Source of the DNA: an uncultured Flavobacteriales bacterium
Lineage (GTDB): Bacteria > Bacteroidota > Bacteroidia > Flavobacteriales_D > Crocinitomicaceae
Length of the DNA: 64,000 nt
Direction: 5' to 3'
NCBI GenBank assembly: GCA_913054135.1
Contig: CAJXJK010000016.1
Coordinates: forward strand, 62,001 to 126,000
Shown here: positions 23,685 to 34,400 of the stretch, piece after piece
Numbering within the stretch: the first letter of the stretch is position 1
How the letters are laid out: each line of letters opens with the position of its first letter
Notes under the pieces: model-generated
Databases searched by the model: none
Told to the model about the DNA's origin: nothing
What the model saw: only the letters and a program-made list of their open reading frames with translations
Program-made: the position numbers and the translations under genes

Positions 23685-25028
23685 TTAAATCACACCTCTT
23701 GCTTTAAGCTCAAGGTACTTATTAATAGAATCAATCGTCAAGTTTTCTGGAGTCGTTAGCACAGTTTGAATTCCGTTTTTTCTAAGTTCCAAGGCCACTC
23801 TTTTATTGTCCATGGTATACTTCTCTGCGAACGTCTTTAGATAAATATCCTTAACATTCTTAGGTTGCATTTCGGTCGTATTTTGAACTTCAGTGTTCTC
23901 AAAGAAAATGACACAGAGCACATGCTTTTGGTTGATTCTCTTCAACATTGGCAACACTCTTTTCAGGGCGTAATCAGATTCAATGTTGGTGTACAACATG
24001 ATCAATGACCTTCCTTTAATATGGTTTCTAATACCATGATAAAGCAGTTCATAATTGGCTTCTAAAAATCTCGTTTTTTGAGAATAAAGCAGCTCCATTA
24101 TTTTACTCAATTGATGCTTTGATCTATCGGCAGCTAATTTCGCTCCTAGCTTGTCAGAGAAGGTCATTAAACCAACCTTATCTCCTTTTCTAATGCAGAT
24201 ATTTGAAAATGCAAGGGTTGAGTTAATCGCATAATCCAATAAAGTTAAATCATTGAAGGGCATTCTCATTGCCCTACTTTTATCTATAACCGTGAATACT
24301 TGCTGCTCTCTCTCATCTTGGTACTGGTTCACCATCAACTCATTTCGTCTTGAAGTCGCTTTCCAGTTTACCGTTCTGATATCATCTCCTTGAACATAAT
24401 TCTTAATCTGTTCAAACTCATTATTATGCCCAAGTCTTCTTATTTTCTTAATTCCGGTATTGGCAGTTTGAGCAAACACTTTGAGTTCGTATTGCTTCAT
24501 TTGGATTATCGAAGGGTAAGCAGGAACTACCTGCTCAGCTTCAATTTCAACCTTTCTTTGAACCAGATGGGTTAGAGTTGAGCAATAAACATAGATGTTT
24601 TTGAATTCATATTCACCTCTATCTGTTGGATGAATCATATATTCAAATTGATGAGATTGACCGCTCGTAAGCACCACAGAAAACTTCAAGTTTCTCAACT
24701 GCAATTGCTTCGGAGGATTGTCAAATAATACTGTTCTAACTGTAAAATTGAACTTATTAGTTATGTGAATTTTAACCTTATTATCATCACCTACCGACAG
24801 TGGATTGAAAACAATTCGTCCACCTTGAATTGCCTGCTTATTAAATTGCAGAATAACGAATTCAAGAAGTACTAAAGCCAAAAACAACCCTAAGGCAGCT
24901 TGCGCGATTAAGAATAATCCTGACCACACAAAACCAAGCACAAAAAGCACTGCAACTCCTAATAACGCTATGAAAAACTCATAGGGTAAGAAAAAGTTCT
25001 TAATAAATATGCGGTACAAAAACTTCAT
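23685..25028 (-). CDS. DUF58-domain membrane protein
   Basis: The 447-residue protein has two N-terminal membrane helices (about residues 13-60) and the DUF58 signature with RRLGHNNEFEQIKNYVQGDDIRTVNWKATSRRNELMVNQYQDE around residues 200-245. A VWA-like fold with VFTVIDKSRAM and YAINSTLAFSNICIRKGDKVGLMTFSD follows. DUF58 proteins partner with MoxR ATPases in membrane-associated complexes of uncertain role, possibly protein maturation or stress tolerance. Seven bases separate it from the MoxR gene upstream, and the 55-residue membrane protein gene follows. Confidence 0.9.
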   Translation of the reverse strand: MKFLYRIFIKNFFLPYEFFIALLGVAVLFVLGFVWSGLFLIAQAALGLFLALVLLEFVILQFNKQAIQGGRIVFNPLSVGDDNKVKIHITNKFNFTVRTVLFDNPPKQLQLRNLKFSVVLTSGQSHQFEYMIHPTDRGEYEFKNIYVYCSTLTHLVQRKVEIEAEQVVPAYPSIIQMKQYELKVFAQTANTGIKKIRRLGHNNEFEQIKNYVQGDDIRTVNWKATSRRNELMVNQYQDEREQQVFTVIDKSRAMRMPFNDLTLLDYAINSTLAFSNICIRKGDKVGLMTFSDKLGAKLAADRSKHQLSKIMELLYSQKTRFLEANYELLYHGIRNHIKGRSLIMLYTNIESDYALKRVLPMLKRINQKHVLCVIFFENTEVQNTTEMQPKNVKDIYLKTFAEKYTMDNKRVALELRKNGIQTVLTTPENLTIDSINKYLELKARGVI

Positions 25029-25035
25029 TTAAAAT

Positions 25036-26190
25036 CTATCTTGGTACTTCTACCTCTGCAATTATTTCTTGAATAATATCTTCAGCTCCTACTCCTTCCA
25101 TTTCTGCTTCTGGAGTTAATATCAACCTGTGATTCAATACATGTGGAGCAACAAATTGCACATCATCAGGAATCACGAAATCTCTACCTCTAATTGCAGC
25201 AAACGCTTTTGACGCCTTCATCATTGAAAGTGAAGCTCTAGGCGACCCTCCCAAGTATAATTTGGCGTGATTTCTTGTTTTATCAGTTATCTGAGCGATA
25301 TATCTCAAGATCTGATCTTCAATTCTCACTTTCTCAACAAGGTCTTGAATCTCGCTCAAATCTTTAGCAGTAAAGATTCCACCAATCGAATCCATTGAAG
25401 GAGACTTGATGTTATTTTTATATCTGTTCAGAATTTCTTCTTCTTCACTTAATGTTGGATAACCAATTTTAATTTTGAATAAGAATCTATCTAGCTGTGC
25501 TTCAGGTAAATTATATGTTCCCTCTTGTTCAACTGGATTTTGAGTAGCCAAAATCAAGAATGGGAAGTCCATTTCGTAAACCTTTCCGTCATACGAAATT
25601 TGGCGCTCTTCCATTACTTCAAATAAGGCTGCTTGAGTTTTAGCTGGTGCTCTATTAATCTCATCAATCAAAACAACATTTGAAAATACAGGCCCCTTTT
25701 TGAAGGTAAACTCTGAGTTTTGAAGATTAAACACTGAAGTACCAATTACATCTGAAGGCATTAAATCTGGCGTAAATTGAATACGAGAAAACTCAACAGA
25801 CAAGGTCTTAGATAAAACTTTTGCCGTCAGTGTTTTTGCAACCCCAGGCACCCCTTCAAGCAAAACATGTCCGTTTGAGAAAATAGAAATCATTAACAAG
25901 TCAACCATGTCGGCTTGACCAATAACGAATTTGGCTATTTCACTTCTTGCTTGCGTTACCTTCTGATTTATAAACCCAAGGTTCAAACCAGACGAAAACA
26001 TACTGCTAGCTTCAGAAGTATATGAACCTCCAGTTGGCGGAGTTACAGATTCTACACGTCCCACTGGTGCAACACCACCGGTTAATTGAGTCGAATTGTC
26101 GTCCTCTTTCGGAGTTTCATTTTGTCCTTGAGCATCATTATTTGTTGCCCCTTTTTCCTCTTCAGGATTTGTATTGTTTTGATCTTCCAT
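25036..26190 (-). CDS. MoxR-family AAA+ ATPase
   Basis: The 384-residue cytoplasmic ATPase has a disordered polar N-terminus (about residues 1-65, rich in Asn, Glu, Gly and Thr) before the AAA+ core. Walker A is LLEGVPGVAKT, Walker B VVLIDEINRAPAKTQAALFEVMEE, sensor 1 ILATQNPVEQEGTY, and the arginine region is LPEAQLDRFLFK. MoxR ATPases act as chaperones on VWA/DUF58 partners. The long N-terminal extension is unusual for the family and may be a flexible linker. It overlaps the DUF4350 gene by one base and is followed by DUF58. Confidence 0.93.
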   Translation of the reverse strand: MEDQNNTNPEEEKGATNNDAQGQNETPKEDDNSTQLTGGVAPVGRVESVTPPTGGSYTSEASSMFSSGLNLGFINQKVTQARSEIAKFVIGQADMVDLLMISIFSNGHVLLEGVPGVAKTLTAKVLSKTLSVEFSRIQFTPDLMPSDVIGTSVFNLQNSEFTFKKGPVFSNVVLIDEINRAPAKTQAALFEVMEERQISYDGKVYEMDFPFLILATQNPVEQEGTYNLPEAQLDRFLFKIKIGYPTLSEEEEILNRYKNNIKSPSMDSIGGIFTAKDLSEIQDLVEKVRIEDQILRYIAQITDKTRNHAKLYLGGSPRASLSMMKASKAFAAIRGRDFVIPDDVQFVAPHVLNHRLILTPEAEMEGVGAEDIIQEIIAEVEVPR

Positions 26191-27476
26191 TATCTACAAT
26201 TTTTATAAAAGTATTCTATTTTTCTGTGCAAGTTTATGAGCTGATCATCAGTCACATTAACTGCACCATTAAATCGCCTAAATAGTTTAAATATCTCGGT
26301 AATTTTTTCTTCACTTATTTGTGACTTCACAGCCACTTTTTGTATAAATGCCTTGTCAGGCTTATTGGTAATTATGTAATATCTCTCTGCTATAAAATTC
26401 AAGAAGGTTTTCTCTTTCAACCTAATCAATTTTGAGTGCGATCCCTTTTGCATATATAAAGCTGCTAAAGTCTTCACATAGCCCATTGAAGTGTTGTCTT
26501 TAGATTCTGCTGCCGGAATCCTGTCTTGCATTCTTTTACCTTTAAACAAGACATATAAAACAGCACCAATAATTAATAAAACTAAGGCCCATGTCAATGA
26601 AGGATGCTCAAGAATGAATTCCATAATTGATCTTCTTTCAGGTCCGTCACCATCTTCGTCATCATAATCAGAGTTTGAACTTGCCGAATGGAACTCCAAG
26701 TTATATCTATCCCACTGCACCCTCCCCGGAGGAATGTGCTCTAACATATGCTCCGCGTATTGAAATCCATCTCTTCTCATCATACAAATATTGGTGAAGC
26801 AGTATGGAATAGAATGAAAATAGAACCAACCATCTCCATATGGCATTTTCACGAAGTCAACTTTGCCTAAAGTATTTGTACCAATGAAAATTGGTGTCGT
26901 ATTATAAGTGTCAAAATTCGTGGTGTCAAAATAGTGCCAAAGCTTTGGCTTAATTGTGTCGTTATTGACGTAGATGAATTCGTATCGTTTTGACTTTAAA
27001 TCAGGATGACTGAACTTCATGTATTGAGTACTATCAAACAATAACTCATTTTCAAAAAGCACACGTCCGTCATAAAAAAGCTCTTCACAAATCTTGTAAG
27101 GGAATGATCTTGCAGCAATAAAGGCAGTGTTACCGTCATCAACAAAATCCATTAAATGCTCAGCCGAAGAATCAACCATATAATTGGTAGCTCCGATAAA
27201 AAAGTAAATGTCATTCATGTTCGGATTATCTTGTAATCCTTTTTCAAGCTGTTTGTCTATGTCAATGAAATTTCCGAACATATTAGCCGTGTCCATCAAC
27301 TCTTTTAACATGTATGTTCCATAAGGTCCTTTATCAGAAGGGTCAAAAGTCTCCGTCCACTGATTAATAACATCAGGCCCTTGATCTTCATCTTCTTGAC
27401 CTCCGAAAAGATAAAAAAGAACTATGAACAAGGTAACAAAGCCGAGTACAATGGATATTTTTGCCGATTTACTCAT
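26190..27476 (-). CDS. DUF4350-domain membrane protein
   Basis: The 428-residue protein has a membrane helix at residues 7-25, a large extracytoplasmic domain with the DUF4350-type start DQWTETFDPSDKGPYGTYMLKELMD-like region near residue 40 and IYFFIGATNYMVDSSAEHLMDFVDDGNTAFIA, a second helix at about residues 290-310 and a cytoplasmic tail. DUF4350 is regularly encoded with MoxR, DUF58, DUF4129 and SpoIIM genes and its role is unknown. One base overlaps the MoxR gene and it abuts the DUF4129 gene, so all are one operon. Confidence 0.85.
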   Translation of the reverse strand: MSKSAKISIVLGFVTLFIVLFYLFGGQEDEDQGPDVINQWTETFDPSDKGPYGTYMLKELMDTANMFGNFIDIDKQLEKGLQDNPNMNDIYFFIGATNYMVDSSAEHLMDFVDDGNTAFIAARSFPYKICEELFYDGRVLFENELLFDSTQYMKFSHPDLKSKRYEFIYVNNDTIKPKLWHYFDTTNFDTYNTTPIFIGTNTLGKVDFVKMPYGDGWFYFHSIPYCFTNICMMRRDGFQYAEHMLEHIPPGRVQWDRYNLEFHSASSNSDYDDEDGDGPERRSIMEFILEHPSLTWALVLLIIGAVLYVLFKGKRMQDRIPAAESKDNTSMGYVKTLAALYMQKGSHSKLIRLKEKTFLNFIAERYYIITNKPDKAFIQKVAVKSQISEEKITEIFKLFRRFNGAVNVTDDQLINLHRKIEYFYKNCR

Positions 27477-28328
27477 CTACTTTACACCTAGCTTATCTAA
27501 AAAGTGAGTAAAATTTGGTTTTACTTGCTCAAACTTTGAAGCATCAATTTCTCGTTTACCGTACCAGATAATCTCAAAATAACTAACACTCCTGTTGAAA
27601 TCATCATATTCATTTTTACCTGACATTTCTCTCAGATAATGAAAGTTCGTTTTCTCCTTCTCCCATTTTATAAACCCCTTTTGAGTTAAATCTCTTACTA
27701 TAAAAATGAAGTAGATTCTGACAGCTCCTCTATAATCACCTTTTGCAATTGCCTCTTGCAATAACCTCTGAAGTTCAGTCAGTGGAATTTCAATTGGGTT
27801 GACATCTTCGAGAACAATCTCTTCACCAATCTTCTTACCATCTTTAGGCGATTTCACCCAGAGGTAGAAAATTAGAAAAATCAATCCTCCAATAAAAAGG
27901 AAGAGTAATACGTATCCAAAGGCGCCTAATCCTGTGTCAGAAACTGATGACGAACTTTGAGTTCTTCTTGGCGGTGGAGCACTTTGCTCAGGATAATCAG
28001 GAGCCCCATCTCCACTATTGTAATCGTCAGTACTAAAATCTTGGTTTCCACTTCCGGTCCCGGTTCCTGTTCCGTTTTGTGAAGAGCTATTACCGTCATC
28101 ACTTGAGCCATATTGTTCTACCGCCTTATCATATTCTTGACTTGTAGGATAAGTCCATCTCTGTCCGGCACCACCTTTTGGTCCTTCTCTCCCTTCATAA
28201 CGAATTCCGTCTCTTAGTTTCTCCCACTTGTTAGCGTCTAAATCATGATCGTACAATTCATTCCCATCTTGACCCCATGACAAAATAGAGCAAAAGCAAA
28301 GTAGTGATATGAAGATGAGCTTATTCAT
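27477..28328 (-). CDS. DUF4129-domain membrane protein
   Basis: I start the protein at ATG 28328 (283 residues), because a strong Shine-Dalgarno (AAAGGAGG) precedes it and a signal peptide (MNKLIFISLLCFCSILSWGQ) begins there. The frame extends 13 codons further upstream without such support. A low-complexity Ser/Gly/Thr region (about residues 75-125) is followed by one membrane helix (about 133-155) and the DUF4129 domain (175-283) with KGDYRGAVRIYFIFIVRDLTQKGFIKWEKEKTN. DUF4129 accompanies MoxR-type clusters and its biochemical role is unknown. The start overlaps the end of the SpoIIM gene by eight bases. Confidence 0.87.
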   Translation of the reverse strand: MNKLIFISLLCFCSILSWGQDGNELYDHDLDANKWEKLRDGIRYEGREGPKGGAGQRWTYPTSQEYDKAVEQYGSSDDGNSSSQNGTGTGTGSGNQDFSTDDYNSGDGAPDYPEQSAPPPRRTQSSSSVSDTGLGAFGYVLLFLFIGGLIFLIFYLWVKSPKDGKKIGEEIVLEDVNPIEIPLTELQRLLQEAIAKGDYRGAVRIYFIFIVRDLTQKGFIKWEKEKTNFHYLREMSGKNEYDDFNRSVSYFEIIWYGKREIDASKFEQVKPNFTHFLDKLGVK

Positions 28329-30264
28329 AATCCTCCTTTGTTTCAAAGGTTTTATTTCGCTTACCAAATTTCTCTAGTCTTTCATAAAGGCCGGTTGCCG
28401 ACTTCGTTTCTTTTGCTGTGTAGAAGATGAATCGCCATGAAATCGCCAGGATAATCAGCATTGTAAAAATGTAAAACAAGTACAATAAACTCATTAAGAG
28501 ATTGGTGATAACGGCATAATATTCAGTAACCGGAATAGTGAATATCTCAACTATTTCTTTTGTCAAATAACTTAAGTCAAATCCCATTCCGAGCGGGTTA
28601 TTGATGATTCCTAAAAAGATAAAACTCAAGAGGATGAAAACCGCGACCGAACCAAATGCAGATGAATAAAACTTTTGCCCGCTATCAAAACATCCAGCCA
28701 AAGCCGCAAAGAAGTTCTTTTTTTCTTCGGCTATTAAAGTTGGAATCGGCGCCATCAATACGAGACCGAAATAGAAAATTAGGAAACAGAAAATCAAGTA
28801 CATTCCGCTTGATTCATAGAATGCTAAATCTGAAGTCAGCCAATCAAAATACCAAAATATAAAGCAAACAAGCCCCATAAAAACTCCACCGAACATTGAC
28901 ATCCACACTCCCCTTGAAAGCAAATACTTCCAATACTTCAAGTCAATTGACCATTCATCTTTGTCACCTTTAGCGAAGTAAAAAATGTTTGTGACTAACA
29001 CTCCAATGACAACGCTCCAGCCTATGTATTTATACCAATCAAAGTAATCATTGAATCCAAATAATACTTCCCACAAATGACCCATCCCCATATTGAAATT
29101 GAAGGAATAAAAATCGAAAGTGAAAATTGCAGCAATAAGTACGGCCAGTATTGGCACCATAGAGACCGTTAATCCTTTTGAAATAGCGTAAAAATTCTTA
29201 ACAAATACATAAAATGTATCGGTAAAGATCTCTCCAACTTTTCTAATCTTCGACCAAATAATCTTTCTTTCAGGAATAAACCTTGGCACTTCTTTAACTT
29301 CAATTCTATCAGGATATCTTCTCGCTACTATAAATGGATAAACCACATAATAGAGAATGATGAGCGTAAATGAAACCAAAATTATTGCCCACTTCGACCA
29401 TGATGGCATTGACGCATAATGACGCGTCACAAAGCTTTCTAAAAAGCCGGCCATAATGAAGATAGGAATCAAACTCAACATGATTCTTAACCCTCTTTTC
29501 GCTCCAAAAATCATTGATTGCACTCTACTAAAAGAACGAGGAAATAAGATGCTATTTCCGAGAGTTAATCCTGCTCCACCGGCAATTACAATTGCCGAAA
29601 TTTCAAACGCTCCGTGAATCCAGATCGCCAAAAACGAAACAAGAAATAAGCCTTTCATTTTAAACCACCATTGAAATGATCCTAACATGACTCCGTTTTG
29701 GAGTAAGAGAAAAAAGGTTCCTATGGAGAGAAAAGTACCTGCTACAAAAGCCAAGAAGGCGACTCGAATATTGTTCATGGTAATCTGAAGAAACATGGTT
29801 CCCTGACTACTGTCCCCATAGATCCCCATGGGATTGCCATCTTTGATCAACTCCTCAGTATATTCAATATAGTATGGCCCAAGAACAAGCTCTGCGAATG
29901 TGTCGTCATATTGTTGTGAAACAGCTCCAATCACGGCACATAGAAGAAAGAATAAAAAAGCTACCAAAATATTCACTCTTGCTCTGTACAATTCCAAAGG
30001 CAAGCTAACCGTCCAAAATTTGACGAAACTTCCTAAAGGTTTTCGCTCATGTTTGTAGAGACTAGTGAAAACACCTTGAGCTAATTGATTCAAATAAACC
30101 CTTACTGATCGTCGAGGGTAGAATGTTCTCGCATAAGAAAGATCTTCAGTAATTTCAGTAAACAATCTAGCAACCTCATCAGGGTCACTTTCAGCTCGAC
30201 CCGACAGCTTTTCAAATCGGGCCCACTTTTTCTTGTTTTGTTTTATGAAGGTAGTTTCTTTCAT
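28321..30264 (-). CDS. SpoIIM-domain membrane protein with long C-terminal membrane extension
   Basis: The first 330 residues match the stage II sporulation protein M (SpoIIM/DUF95) family, with the conserved opening WARFEKLSGR, the PLELYRARVNILVAF start of the membrane part and the helix pair around MLGSFQWWFKMKGLFLVSFLAIWIHGAFEISAIVIAGGAG. Bacteroidota relatives usually end near residue 330. Here the chain runs to 647 residues, with a further five or six membrane helices. It is the first gene of the SpoIIM-DUF4129-DUF4350-MoxR-DUF58 operon. The usual RDD-family partner is missing nearby. The name is historical and does not imply sporulation. Confidence 0.85.
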   Translation of the reverse strand: MKETTFIKQNKKKWARFEKLSGRAESDPDEVARLFTEITEDLSYARTFYPRRSVRVYLNQLAQGVFTSLYKHERKPLGSFVKFWTVSLPLELYRARVNILVAFLFFLLCAVIGAVSQQYDDTFAELVLGPYYIEYTEELIKDGNPMGIYGDSSQGTMFLQITMNNIRVAFLAFVAGTFLSIGTFFLLLQNGVMLGSFQWWFKMKGLFLVSFLAIWIHGAFEISAIVIAGGAGLTLGNSILFPRSFSRVQSMIFGAKRGLRIMLSLIPIFIMAGFLESFVTRHYASMPSWSKWAIILVSFTLIILYYVVYPFIVARRYPDRIEVKEVPRFIPERKIIWSKIRKVGEIFTDTFYVFVKNFYAISKGLTVSMVPILAVLIAAIFTFDFYSFNFNMGMGHLWEVLFGFNDYFDWYKYIGWSVVIGVLVTNIFYFAKGDKDEWSIDLKYWKYLLSRGVWMSMFGGVFMGLVCFIFWYFDWLTSDLAFYESSGMYLIFCFLIFYFGLVLMAPIPTLIAEEKKNFFAALAGCFDSGQKFYSSAFGSVAVFILLSFIFLGIINNPLGMGFDLSYLTKEIVEIFTIPVTEYYAVITNLLMSLLYLFYIFTMLIILAISWRFIFYTAKETKSATGLYERLEKFGKRNKTFETKEDYE

Positions 30265-30407
30265 ATTTGGGTGAAGCTAAATTTAGTGTTTTTTCAAACG
30301 CAAAATATCCACAAGAAAATATTTTCCTATTTCGATTTAGATGACATCTTTAGCAAGTACAAGTCACCATTATTTAACCCTCTATTCTACCAAACTTGGA
30401 GATTTTC

Positions 30408-30438
30408 TTGCTCGGCAACCATTTTTAGCGTAATTTTG
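30408..30438 (+). promoter_or_regulatory. Complete Bacteroidota promoter (TTG-N20-TAATTTTG)
   Basis: TTG (30408-30410), a 20-base spacer and TAATTTTG (30431-30438) fit the major Bacteroidota sigma-factor consensus. The predicted start point near 30445 gives a leader of about 20 bases before the ATG at 30465. Confidence 0.65.
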
Positions 30439-30464
30439 TCGGCAGAGGTGAGAAAAAACAAATT

Positions 30465-31280
30465 ATGAGACTTATAAACATTTCTAAGTTTGCTACTGGC
30501 TTAGTGTTTTTGATGGGTTTTTCAACAAACATTTACGCAAACCTTTCTATTGAAGGGCATTATCAAGGAAAGAACTTATTCGTTCAATCACCTGAAAGTG
30601 ATGACGGATTTGGGTTTTGTATAAACAGAGTTACTGTAAACGGAACGCCTTCTTCTCATACTGTTCAAGCTAGTGCTTTTCAAATAGATATGAGCGAATT
30701 TGATGTTCAAATCGGAGATAAAGTTTTAATCGTATTTGAGCACGAAGACGGGTGTAAACCTAAATTGCTTAACCCCGAAGTATTGCTTCCTAAAAGTACA
30801 TTCGTATTAGAAGACATCTCTTGCACTGCTGACGGCACATTGTCTTGGCAAACAATTGAAGAATCTGGAGCATTAACTTATCAAATTGAGCAATATAAGT
30901 GGAACAAGTGGGTGACTGTTGGTGAGACTAACGGAATCGGAAACGCGAAACCAAATGATTATTTATTCAACCTAACTCCTCATTCAGGTGAAAACAGAGT
31001 AAGAGTTACGCAAACTGATAACTCAGGGAAAAAGAGAGCTTCAAATGAAGTTTCATTTGATTGTACTACGGTACCTGAACCAGAAATGAAAACTAAAAGC
31101 GGAGATCAAATCGAATTTGTTGCAAATGGGAAAGCAGTGTCCACAAAGTATGAGATTTTTGATGCGTATGGTAACATTGTAAAAAAAGGTGTGAATTCTG
31201 TAGTGAATTGTAGCAACCTTAAAAAGGGAATTTATCATGTAAATTTTGACAATAAACATAGTAAGTTTATCAAGTCATAA
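30465..31280 (+). CDS. Exported protein with probable T9SS type A C-terminal domain
   Basis: The 271-residue protein has a signal peptide (about 25 residues, ending NIYA) and two extracellular beta-rich domains with paired cysteines. The last 80 residues read KYEIFDAYGNIVKKGVNSVVN and NLKKGIYHVNFDNKHSKFIKS, the pattern of a type A T9SS sorting domain (strand, turn, GxYxVxF, terminal Lys). It is likely secreted to the cell surface by T9SS. No catalytic motif is visible. The gene is alone with a strong promoter and a terminator, so expression may be high. Confidence 0.7.
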   Translation: MRLINISKFATGLVFLMGFSTNIYANLSIEGHYQGKNLFVQSPESDDGFGFCINRVTVNGTPSSHTVQASAFQIDMSEFDVQIGDKVLIVFEHEDGCKPKLLNPEVLLPKSTFVLEDISCTADGTLSWQTIEESGALTYQIEQYKWNKWVTVGETNGIGNAKPNDYLFNLTPHSGENRVRVTQTDNSGKKRASNEVSFDCTTVPEPEMKTKSGDQIEFVANGKAVSTKYEIFDAYGNIVKKGVNSVVNCSNLKKGIYHVNFDNKHSKFIKS

Positions 31281-31301
31281 AAGACATTTAAACGATATTC
31301 T

Positions 31302-31333
31302 AAAGGCTTCACAGACGTGAGGCCTTTTTTTTT
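31302..31333 (+). terminator. Rho-independent terminator
   Basis: AAAGGCTTCAC (31302-31312) pairs with GTGAGGCCTTT (31317-31327) over eleven base pairs with one G-U around AGAC, followed by a run of T to 31333. It lies 22 bases after the stop codon of the exported-protein gene. Confidence 0.88.
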
Positions 31334-31444
31334 ATGGGTCAATTTTCCGTTCATCTTAAGAATACAACCTTCCTACATATTTTGAATTTAATATTCTGTG
31401 CTTTCTTGATATCTTTAAGGCAATACACCTCATAAAATAAAACC

Positions 31445-34400
31445 ATGAAATTATTTGCTACTACCCTGATACTTTGTGCAATTGTATCAGGTCCAGCCTA
31501 TTCGCAAGGGAATGTTTCTACCTCAGAAAAACAGACTTTTGTTGAAGGCAAAAACTACATTGAAGGAGATATGCTAATCCAAATGGCAGAAAACGCCAGC
31601 ATCAAAGGGTTGATTGCAAAAGCTCCAAAAGATTACGAAGTTAAAGTTAACCGCCTATTATCTCGCCCAATGAGAGCTTGGTTAATCAACTTTAACCATG
31701 AGAATGTTGCTAACCACAACTTCTTAAATTGGTTATATGAACAAGACGAAGTTACGCTTGCTCAAAACAACCACAAAATTCAAATGAGATCTACTCTTCC
31801 AACTGATGGAGCAGCTTTCGGAGATCAATGGCATCACAACAACACGGGTCAAAGTGGTGGAACCGTAGATGCTGATATTGATTCTGATTTAGCTTGGGAT
31901 ATTACAACAGGTGGTCAAACAGCAAACAATGATGATATTGTTGTTTGCTTAATTGAGTCAGGAAACTTAGATCACAATGACATTGTTGACAATAAATGGA
32001 TAAACGTAGCCGAAGATACAGGTACACCTGGTGTAGATGATGACGGAAACGGATACATTGATGACATCTCTGGATGGAACCCTGTTGCCGGTAATGGTAA
32101 TTACGGAACTGGTAATCACGGAACAAACTGTTTAGGAATGATCGGAGCCAAAGGAAATAACGGATACCTTGTGGCTGGTGCCAATTGGGACGTTAAACTA
32201 ATGGTAGTTGGTGGATACAATATTTCTACTGACGCAAATGCAGTTGAAGCTTATACTTACCCATTAGAGATGAGACAGTTGTGGAACAACTCAGGAGGAA
32301 CCGAAGGTGCTTTCGTAGTCGCGACATCTTCTTCTTGGGGTATTGATGGCGAAAGCCCATCAGGCCATGCCTTGTGGTGTAACATGTATGACACGTTAGG
32401 TTACCACGGTATTTTGAATGTGGGAGCTACAACTAATCAAAATTTAAATGTTGATGTTGTTGGTGATATGCCAACAGCATGTGCATCTGATTATATGATT
32501 GGTGTTGGAAGAACAGATCATAATGACGCTACTGCTGGTGGATACGGACAAGTAGAAATTGAGCTTGGTGCCCCTGGTATTAATGTTATAACAACAGCTA
32601 ACACGAATACTACTACATCTACAACCGGAACTTCTTTTGCTTGTCCCTTGACTGCTGGAGTTATCGGATTAGCATATTCTATTCCTTGTACTGACTTTAT
32701 GGCTGTCGTTAATAGCGACCCGAAAGCAGGTGCCGATATGGTACTTCAAGCACTTCTTGATGGGGTGGATGTTATACCAGCCTTTGCCACAAAATTTAAT
32801 ACAAGCGGAAGACTAAATTCATTTAATACTTTGAATGAGCTTATGGCCGTCGGTTGTTCTGGTACAATTTGTATCGGACCAAACGGAATCAGTTCATCTA
32901 ACATTGGAGATAATACTGCAGACATCAATTTCACAGCTAACGGTTCGGCTTCTTCTACTTATATGTCATGGAGAGAAGTTGGTACTTCAACTTGGATTAT
33001 AGAATCACCAGCTACATCTCCTGTTAACTTAACAGGATTAACAGAGTGCACTGAATATGAGTATTATTTCAATTCAATTTGTGGAGGAACCGATACAAGT
33101 TCAAACACCACAGTTCAAACTTTCACAACAACAGGATGTCCTCAATGTATTGAAGGCGGATATTGTGATAACTCGGCAACTGACGCAATTGACGAATGGA
33201 TTGAAGAATTCACAATCGGAACTTACACAAACAACTCTGGAAACGATAACGGATATGGCAACTTTACTGCAACTTCAAATATCTCTTTAGATAAAGGTGT
33301 TGCTTACAACATTACTACTGTTCCAGACTGGAGCGGAACTTTATACAACGAACAAACTAAAATTTGGATTGACTTAGATCAAAACGGAGTTTTTGATGAC
33401 CCAGCTGATCTAGTTTATGACCAAGGAACTGCGACACAAACAAATGCAACAGGAACCGTAACTGTTCCATTAACTGCATTAGATGGTTCAACGAGAATGA
33501 GAGTTCAGATGGCGTATATTGGAACCGGTCAAACTACTTTCCCAGGAATTTGTAATGATTATACATGGGGAGAAACTGAAGATTACTGTGTAGAGATTCA
33601 GGAATCTAATCCTTGTAACCTAACAATCAATGAAACTGTGGTTGATGCAACATGTAATAACGGAACAGATGGTTCAATTGATTTAGGAACAGTAACTGGC
33701 GGAACCGCTCCTTATACTTATTTATGGACACCAAATGGCGAAACTACCACATCTGTAACCGGTGGCGCAGGATCTTATTCAGTTGATATTACTGATGACT
33801 TAGGTTGTACTTCAACTTTCGGATTCTCAATTGGTGCACCAGCTGCAATTACGGCAACAATGAATGTAACTGATGTAAGCTGTAATGGTGATACTGATGG
33901 AGCAATCAATATGACGCCTTCAGGTGGAACAGCTCCATACACATTCGATTGGGGTGGATTAGGAACTACTGAAGATCTTACAGGATTAGCTCCGAACAAC
34001 TACACTTGTGTGATCACTGATGATAATGGATGTTCTGATAACGTGAATGCAACTGTAGGTGAGCCTGCCGTGCTAAGTGGTTCTGCAACTTCAACGCCAA
34101 TTCTTACAGGATCTGACGGAACAATTGATTTAACAGTAACTGGTGGTACTCCTCCTTACTCTTATGATTGGGATAGCGGATTTAGTTCTAACGAAGATCT
34201 AAATGGACTTTCAGCAGCAGGGTCATACACTTGTGATATCACAGATGCTAACGGATGTACAACTCAGGTAACGGTAACTCTTGATTCTAACGTAGGAATT
34301 GAAAGTTCAATATTATCTCAGCTCAATATTTATCCAAATCCATCACACGGAACGGTAAACATTGCTTTCAAAACTGACATTGATGCTAAGATTACTGTTT

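Noticed and set aside
28321-30264. Reading the SpoIIM-domain gene as evidence for sporulation
   Set aside because: The family name is historical. SpoIIM domains occur widely with MoxR clusters in non-sporulating bacteria.
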